A stretch of DNA of 13,129 nucleotides from an uncultured Sphingobacteriaceae bacterium (GTDB lineage Bacteria > Bacteroidota > Bacteroidia > Sphingobacteriales > Sphingobacteriaceae), in the NCBI GenBank assembly GCA_946480915.1, contig CAMLLO010000066.1:1-13129 (forward strand). Reading direction: 5' to 3'. Each line of letters opens with the position of its first letter. The first letter of the stretch is position 1. Position numbers and translations under genes: made by a program. Shown here in pieces: positions 8,202-13,129 of the stretch. Below the pieces are notes generated by a model. That model made no database searches and had not been told where the DNA came from. It worked only from the letters and a program-made list of their open reading frames with translations.

Positions 8202-10799
8202 ATGAATAATTCTTTAAACACAAACACTGTATTGGTAAAAACGGCAGTTTTTGTATTGTTACTCTTTTTTGTAGGAATCTCTGGCTTTTCTCAGCCTGTA
8301 AGAAGTAAATTGAATTTTAATAACGGGTGGAAATTTAAGCTTGGCGACTATAAAGGCGCCGAAGCCATCACTTATGACGATGCTAAATGGGAAACTATTG
8401 GTTTGCCTCATTCCTTCAGCATACCTTATTTCATGTCTTCTGATTTTTATACCGGCTATGGTTGGTATAGAAAGAATTTTGAGATTCCGGCAGCATATAA
8501 AGAAAAACGCTTATTTATGGAGTTTGAAGGGGCGTTTCAGGATGCAGAGATTTTTGTTAACGGAAAAAAGGCTGGAGCGCATAAAGGCGGGTATACCGGT
8601 TTCAATATTGATATTACAAAACTGACAAAAACAGGCAGTAATGTCCTTGCCGTACGATTGAACAATATGTGGAATCCTTGTCTGGCTCCAAGAGCAGGCG
8701 AGCATACTTTTTCTGGTGGAATATATAGAGATGTTTACCTGGTTGTTACTAATCCTGTACATGTGGATTGGTATGGAACTTTTGTAACCACACCTTCTGT
8801 TAGTGTCAGCCAGGCTACTGTAAATGTAAAAACAGAGATACGGAATGACGATACTAAAACAAGGCAAATTAAACTAGTTACTAAGATCTTTAATAGTAAG
8901 GGGAAGCTGATATCTTCTGTTTCTACAGTGAAAAATATAGCATCGCAGGCTACATTTACTTTTGACCAGACTACACCCGCTATCTCAAATCCTGAGCTAT
9001 GGCATCCTACCCATCCCTTTATGTATCGGGCCGTAACTAACCTGTTTGAAGGAAATAAGCTATTAGACGATTATGAAACACCATTTGGTATTCGTTGGCT
9101 GAAGTTTACCGCTGATAAAGGATTTTTTATAAATGATGAACATTGTTACCTGAAAGGGGCAAACGTACATCAGGACCATGCAGGTTGGGGTGATGCCGTT
9201 ACGAACGCAGGTTTTTACCGCGATGTAAAATTGGTGAAAGATGCCGGATTCAACTTTATTCGCGGATCGCACTATCCTCATGACCTCTCCTTTGCGGATG
9301 CCTGTGATGAACAGGGGATGCTATTCTGGTCTGAAAATGCCTTCTGGGGAATTGGTGGATTCTCCCGAAATCCCGAGGGCTACTGGAATTCAAGTGCATA
9401 CCCAACTATTGCAGCTGATAGGCCTGAATTTGATGCTAGCGTACTGACGCAGCTGGAAGAAATGATCAGAATATCCAGAAACCATCCGTCGATATTCGTA
9501 TGGAGTATGTCTAACGAGCCTTTTTTTAGTTCGCCCGAGGCAATAGCACCCATGCGTGAACTTTTAAAAAAATCAGTTGCTCTTTCACATAAACTTGATC
9601 CTACGCGCGCAGCTGCCATAGGTGGGGCTCAGAGGCCGTTAAATGAAACCAGGATCGATTTGCTTGGTGATGTTGCCGGATATAATGGTGATGGAGCCTC
9701 AATTTCTGTCTTCCAGAACCCCGGGATACCTACAGTAATTTCGGAATATGGAAGCACAACAGCCGACAGGCCAGGTAATTATGAACCCGGGTGGGGAGAC
9801 CTTGAAAAGGATAAAGGGGAAGGAGTACACCCCTGGAGAAGCGGGCAAGCCATCTGGTGTGCTTTCGATCATGGAAGTATTGCAGGCGCACAATTGGGAA
9901 AGATGGGAATAATCGATTATTTCCGTATTCCTAAGCAGTCATGGTATTGGTACCGCAATTTTTACAGGAATATTCCACCTCCCGTTTCCCCCGTAAGTGG
10001 AACTCCGGTTAGATTAAGTTTGGAAGCAGATAAAGTACTTGCAAAAACTAACGGGACGGATGATATTATTTTGCTTGTTAAAGTTTTAGATAAAGACGGA
10101 AATTTAATTAGCAATAACCCTCCTGTGGAGCTAAGTATTGTTTCTGGCCCTGGAGAGTTTCCTACCGGGTCTTCTATCAAATTCGAAGAGAAGAGTGATA
10201 TCAGGATTTTGGATGGGCAGGCGGCAATTGAATTTCGCTCGTATTTTGCTGGAGAAACAATAATACGGGCCACTTCACCCGGGCTTCAACCTGCTGAGGT
10301 AAAATTGCGCTTTGAGGGGCCTTTCGCGTTTAAGCCTGGCCTTAGCCTGCAAGTGAAAAAACGCGATTACATACGTTTTAGTAAAAAAGGCCAACCTAAT
10401 ATCCCACAGGTTTTCGGCAAAGATAACCCCACTTTTTCGAGTAGCTCTATTCCTATCAATCCAGCGGGCTATGCTGCTGATGGGAATAAAAAAACTTTTT
10501 GGAAAGCGTCTGAAAATGATCCTAATCCATCATGGACGCTGGATACAGAAAAGGGAGTGTCTATATCTGATATTAAAATTAGCTTTCCTGAAGAGAATAT
10601 TTATCAATATAAGATTGAGGTTTCCGAAAACCGGCAGGCATGGAAATTTGCTGCCGATTTTATGCAAAATTCAAAAAGGGAATCAGTGAAGCAAATATCA
10701 CTTTCGGGGATCACTGGAAGGTTTCTTAGGATAAGTTTCAGGAATGCATCGATTGCAGGAATAGCTGAAGTCGAGGTTGTTGGTAAGATTTTGGAGTAA
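8202..10799 (+). CDS. GH2 family exo-beta-glycosidase (beta-galactosidase-like) with C-terminal discoidin domain
   Basis: The 865-residue protein starts with a signal peptide (1-30, cleaved near FS before Gln31) and has no lipobox. Domains in order are the GH2 sugar-binding jelly roll (~36-190, GWYRKNF, FVNGK, SGGIYRDVYLV), the GH2 immunoglobulin-like domain (~195-300), and the TIM barrel (~305-590, with KGANVHQDH, FIRGSHYPHD and NHPSIFVWSMSNEP). The acid/base is Glu439 (SNEP) and the nucleophile Glu515 (SEYGS). Their 76-residue separation equals that of E. coli LacZ (Glu461, Glu537). Next come an Ig-like or Big-type domain (~603-707) and a discoidin/F5-8C-like domain (~745-865), probably glycan-binding. 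GH2 covers beta-galactosidases, beta-glucuronidases and beta-mannosidases, and I cannot fix the specificity. Beta-galactosidase would fit removal of Gal after GH95 removes L-Fuc. It lies 78 bp after GH95, most likely in the same transcript. Confidence 0.9.
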   Translation: MNNSLNTNTVLVKTAVFVLLLFFVGISGFSQPVRSKLNFNNGWKFKLGDYKGAEAITYDDAKWETIGLPHSFSIPYFMSSDFYTGYGWYRKNFEIPAAYKEKRLFMEFEGAFQDAEIFVNGKKAGAHKGGYTGFNIDITKLTKTGSNVLAVRLNNMWNPCLAPRAGEHTFSGGIYRDVYLVVTNPVHVDWYGTFVTTPSVSVSQATVNVKTEIRNDDTKTRQIKLVTKIFNSKGKLISSVSTVKNIASQATFTFDQTTPAISNPELWHPTHPFMYRAVTNLFEGNKLLDDYETPFGIRWLKFTADKGFFINDEHCYLKGANVHQDHAGWGDAVTNAGFYRDVKLVKDAGFNFIRGSHYPHDLSFADACDEQGMLFWSENAFWGIGGFSRNPEGYWNSSAYPTIAADRPEFDASVLTQLEEMIRISRNHPSIFVWSMSNEPFFSSPEAIAPMRELLKKSVALSHKLDPTRAAAIGGAQRPLNETRIDLLGDVAGYNGDGASISVFQNPGIPTVISEYGSTTADRPGNYEPGWGDLEKDKGEGVHPWRSGQAIWCAFDHGSIAGAQLGKMGIIDYFRIPKQSWYWYRNFYRNIPPPVSPVSGTPVRLSLEADKVLAKTNGTDDIILLVKVLDKDGNLISNNPPVELSIVSGPGEFPTGSSIKFEEKSDIRILDGQAAIEFRSYFAGETIIRATSPGLQPAEVKLRFEGPFAFKPGLSLQVKKRDYIRFSKKGQPNIPQVFGKDNPTFSSSSIPINPAGYAADGNKKTFWKASENDPNPSWTLDTEKGVSISDIKISFPEENIYQYKIEVSENRQAWKFAADFMQNSKRESVKQISLSGITGRFLRISFRNASIAGIAEVEVVGKILE

Positions 10800-10936
10800 G
10801 CAAGATTTCTTCAAAAATTAAGTATGAATAACATTCATTTAAAAAAAAAGACGCTGGCTTTACAAGCTTGTGGAAATTTGATTATCCTCCATATCGCAGA
10901 GAATGACCAAACTGTACATTCATTAAATTAGAAAAG
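10800..10936 (+). other. 137-bp gap between the GH2 and GH43 genes
   Basis: This is the longest gap in the plus-strand run. It holds a short inverted repeat ATGAAT-aac-ATTCAT (10824-10838) followed by an A9-containing tract, and a perfect 10-bp palindrome ACAAGCTTGT (10862-10871). The stem is too weak and AT-rich for a confident terminator. An open frame of 35 codons also occupies most of it. An internal promoter or processing site is possible, but I see no clear -7/-33 pair. Confidence 0.4.
10824..10931 (+). CDS. Possible 35-residue small protein (doubtful)
   Basis: ATG at 10824 opens a frame ending with TAG at 10929-10931, 5 nt before the next gene's ATG. It starts MNNIHLKKKTLALQACGNLI, with a Lys-rich start and a short hydrophobic stretch, after an A/T-rich leader. 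I do not recognise it. The basic-hydrophobic beginning faintly recalls a signal sequence, and the single Cys is not in a lipobox. In DNA of this composition a 35-codon frame is common by chance, so I regard it as a candidate only. Confidence 0.12.
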   Translation: MNNIHLKKKTLALQACGNLIILHIAENDQTVHSLN

Positions 10937-12397
10937 ATGAACGCTATTATCAATACATTGCCTCTTTTTATAAAAAGAACAATATCCTCTCCTGTTAAAA
11001 TAAAAGTATTATTGAACTGCTTTTTAATCCTTTTTGTTTTTTCTGCAAAAACTCAGACTAAAAATCCCTTCGGCAATCCGCTGATCCCTGATATGATTGC
11101 AGATGCCAGCATCCAGGAACTTAACGGGACTTTTTACTGTTATGCAACAACAGATGGTTACGATAGAGGGCTGCAAACATCTGGTCCGCCGGTAGTATGG
11201 AAGTCTAAAGACTTTGTACATTGGAGTTTTTCCGGATTTTATTTCCCCTCTGCGGTGGGAACTAAATACTGGGCGCCCAGTAAGGCTGTGGCAGCGAATG
11301 GCAAATATTATATTTATCCCACGGTCAATGGTTTTATGTACCCTGCTGTTGCAGATTCGCCTGATGGACCTTTTAAACTGGCTCAGGGTGTTGACACATT
11401 TTCCTTACCCTTTACTTCGGCAACCTTATTAAAGTCGAAGAATCCCAAAGGTCCTGCCGGTATCGATGCTGAAATTTTTATCGATGATGACCAGCAGGCT
11501 TATGTTTTCTGGCAGCGCAGGTTTGCGGCTAAACTGAACCCGGATATGGTTTCTGTAGATACCGCCTCTGTTATTAACATTTCAACAAAGCGGCAAGGTT
11601 ATTCTGAAGGCCCCATTTTTTTTAAACGAAAAGGCATTTATTACTACCTATACACCCTTGGTGGTGATGAAAAATACCAATATGCTTACGGGATGGGCAA
11701 AATATCGCCACTCGGGCCATTCGACTTTCCTGAAAAAGACATTATATCCACTACCAATCACGAACGTCAGGTATTTGGTCCGGGTCATGGTTCTGTGTTT
11801 AACGTGCCGGGAACCGATGATTACTATTTTGCGTATTTAGAATTTGGCAGAAGAAGCACCAACCGGCAAACCTATGTAAACAAGTTGGAGTTTAATGAAG
11901 ACGGCACTATCCGGCCGGTCGATTTAACGCTCGATGGGGTAGGGGCTCTTCACCCCGAAGATGTATCTTACGCAGGAAGGATCAAGGTTGTCAACTCAAA
12001 GGTGTCGAGTGTCCGCTCCGATTTGATCATTAAGCGTAATCAAGATTCATTATTTCGAAAAACAGAATCTTTTTCATCCCAGTTTGCTTTTGATAGTGCG
12101 AATGGTTCCAGATGGATGGCTGCTCCGGAGGATACAACCTCGTGGATTGTTGCCGATTTGGGTAAGTCAAAGAATATTAGGCGCAGTGAAGTGTATTTTG
12201 TTCGCCCAACAGCTGGACATGCATATGTGCTGGAATACTCCATTAACGGCAAAACATGGAAACCGTGCGGCGGGCATCAAGAGCTTGTAACTCAATCGCC
12301 ACATACAGACAATTTGAATATAAAAGCGCGCTATTTAAGGGTGAAAATCTTTAGTGGTGTCCATGGTGTTTGGGAGTGGAATATTTATAAAAAGTAA
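10937..12397 (+). CDS. GH43 family glycoside hydrolase with C-terminal discoidin (F5/8C-like) domain
   Basis: The 486-residue protein has a long basic start and a hydrophobic segment (~24-37, LLNCFLILFVFSA) consistent with a signal peptide cleaved near Thr39-Thr41. The Cys at 28 is not in a good lipobox. Residues ~46-353 form the five-bladed beta-propeller of GH43. The expected acidic triad is present: Asp56 in IADASI (general base), Asp177 in GIDAEIFIDDD (pKa modulator) and Glu224 in YSEGPIFF (general acid). Residues ~370-486 form a discoidin-like module (SWIVADLGKSKNIRRSEVYF, YVLEYSINGKTWKPC, ARYLRVKIF). GH43 enzymes release alpha-L-arabinofuranose, beta-xylose or beta-galactose with inversion; which one cannot be read here. 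The usual DP of the base motif is DA in this protein, a seen variation within the family. It is followed 19 bp later by a second GH43 gene. Confidence 0.87.
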   Translation: MNAIINTLPLFIKRTISSPVKIKVLLNCFLILFVFSAKTQTKNPFGNPLIPDMIADASIQELNGTFYCYATTDGYDRGLQTSGPPVVWKSKDFVHWSFSGFYFPSAVGTKYWAPSKAVAANGKYYIYPTVNGFMYPAVADSPDGPFKLAQGVDTFSLPFTSATLLKSKNPKGPAGIDAEIFIDDDQQAYVFWQRRFAAKLNPDMVSVDTASVINISTKRQGYSEGPIFFKRKGIYYYLYTLGGDEKYQYAYGMGKISPLGPFDFPEKDIISTTNHERQVFGPGHGSVFNVPGTDDYYFAYLEFGRRSTNRQTYVNKLEFNEDGTIRPVDLTLDGVGALHPEDVSYAGRIKVVNSKVSSVRSDLIIKRNQDSLFRKTESFSSQFAFDSANGSRWMAAPEDTTSWIVADLGKSKNIRRSEVYFVRPTAGHAYVLEYSINGKTWKPCGGHQELVTQSPHTDNLNIKARYLRVKIFSGVHGVWEWNIYKK

Positions 12398-12416
12398 ACG
12401 ACATTTTATTTTTAGC

Positions 12417-13129
12417 ATGATTCATTTTAGAATTTTATCGCTCTTGTTTTGTTTGCAATTGGCAAGCTTATCTTTACAGGCTCAAATGACTGGAAAGTGG
12501 GGAGACCAGGGAAATGGAACCTACTTTAACCCTATTCTTCCGGGAGATTACAGCGACTTGGATGCCATACGTGTGGGCGACGATTATTACGCTATATCTT
12601 CCACTATGCAATTTTCGCCGGGCATGGTAGTACTTCATTCCAAAGATCTCGTAAACTGGGAAATTATCGGCCATGTGGTTGACGACCTCTCCCGCATAAG
12701 TCCGGAATTGAACTGGGACCGGATGAATTGTTACGGCAAGGGAATTTGGGCAGGTTCTATAAGGTATTATAAAAATAAGTTTTGGGTGTATTTTGGTACA
12801 CCGGATGATGGTTTTTTTATGAGTTCTACTACAAATCCCGCAGGCCCATGGGAACCTCTTCATCAATTATGGAATGTAAAAGGATGGGACGACTGTTGTT
12901 CGTTTTCTGATGATGATGGCCAGCTATATTTTATTGCTACCAATTTTGCGTTTGATCTGAAAACCAAGAAAAAGTACAACATCCATTTATTTAAAATGAC
13001 ACCTGATGGAAGAAGCCTGATCATGGAATCTGACTCCATCATACATCAATCCAATGGCAGTGAAGCGAATAAGCTTTATAAGATCAATGGATTTTATTAC
13101 CACTATTTTAGTGAAGTGAAACCGGAAGG
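12417..13129 (+). CDS. Second GH43 family glycoside hydrolase (partial, 5' end only)
   Basis: ATG at 12417 opens 237 codons that run off the right edge. Residues 1-22 are a signal peptide (LASLSLQA before Gln23). The GH43 beta-propeller starts at once with TYFNPILPGDYSDLDAIRVG. The triad is visible: Asp47 (YSDLD, base), Asp159 (GWDDCCSF, pKa modulator) and Glu216 (GSEANKLYK, acid). This pattern, with QFSPGMVVLHSKDLVNWE and CYGKGIWAGS, resembles a GH43 group annotated as xylosidase/arabinofuranosidase, which I tentatively associate with subfamily 12; that needs a profile search. It is clearly different from the preceding GH43: its base motif differs, and its propeller begins about 10 residues after the signal peptide. 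The 19-bp gap strongly suggests co-transcription. Any C-terminal beta-sandwich domain lies outside the window. Confidence 0.88.
   Translation, partial: MIHFRILSLLFCLQLASLSLQAQMTGKWGDQGNGTYFNPILPGDYSDLDAIRVGDDYYAISSTMQFSPGMVVLHSKDLVNWEIIGHVVDDLSRISPELNWDRMNCYGKGIWAGSIRYYKNKFWVYFGTPDDGFFMSSTTNPAGPWEPLHQLWNVKGWDDCCSFSDDDGQLYFIATNFAFDLKTKKKYNIHLFKMTPDGRSLIMESDSIIHQSNGSEANKLYKINGFYYHYFSEVKPE

Noticed and set aside
10937..11050. Lipoprotein signal in the first GH43 (Cys28)
   Set aside because: The residues before the Cys (VLLN) do not fit a lipobox with a small residue at -1, and the hydrophobic stretch continues after the Cys, so an ordinary signal peptide is more likely.
12474..12866. Minus-strand open frame of 130 codons
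   Set aside because: It is antisense to the second GH43 gene, whose catalytic motifs and signal peptide are clear in the plus strand. The antisense product is not recognisable.
1..13129. Mobile elements, CRISPR arrays, tRNA or rRNA genes, phage genes
   Set aside because: No transposase motifs, terminal inverted repeats with target duplications, regularly spaced repeats, cloverleaf-like stretches or phage structural genes were seen on either strand.

Overview
The window looks like a piece of a polysaccharide utilisation locus (PUL) from a Bacteroidota genome, probably Sphingobacteriaceae-like (Mucilaginibacter or Pedobacter type). The lineage is inferred from several things: moderately AT-rich DNA, no Shine-Dalgarno motifs but A/T-rich leaders before the start codons, signal peptides cleaved before Gln (AQ, SQ), and a dense set of exported carbohydrate-active enzymes with accessory modules. 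No species call is possible from the sequence alone.

Layout: positions 1-4612 hold one very large minus-strand gene, open at the left edge. It encodes an exported protein of at least 1537 residues: an alginate-lyase-family (PF05426-like) domain followed by a concanavalin-like domain, a putative-Ig domain, two fibronectin-III-like repeats, autotransporter-type beta-strand repeats and a LamG domain. A 454-bp divergent intergenic region (4613-5066) follows. It contains a perfect 14-bp palindrome lying between the arms of an 11-bp inverted repeat, and a possible Bacteroidota-type promoter. Four plus-strand genes then run to the right edge: a GH95 alpha-L-fucosidase/alpha-L-galactosidase with an N-terminal LamG domain (5067-8123), a GH2 beta-glycosidase with a C-terminal discoidin domain (8202-10799), a GH43 enzyme with a C-terminal discoidin domain (10937-12397), and a second, different GH43 enzyme cut off by the window edge (12417-13129). 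Gaps between them are 78, 137 and 19 bp, with no convincing terminator, which suggests co-transcription, possibly with an internal start in the 137-bp gap.

Read together, the plus-strand genes look like a side-chain debranching set for a plant hemicellulose or pectic polymer. GH95 would remove terminal alpha-L-Fuc or alpha-L-Gal, GH2 the beta-linked Gal (or GlcA/Man) beneath it, and the GH43 enzymes Ara or Xyl. This fits fucosylated or arabinosylated xyloglucan, complex arabinoxylan or a pectic/arabinogalactan glycan. No backbone endo-enzyme, SusC/SusD pair, sensor or transport gene is visible, so the substrate stays an inference. I found no RNA gene, insertion sequence, CRISPR array or phage-like feature. 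Nothing here amounts to a clearly new biological system; the most unusual items are the multi-modular minus-strand protein and the symmetric elements in the divergent promoter region.
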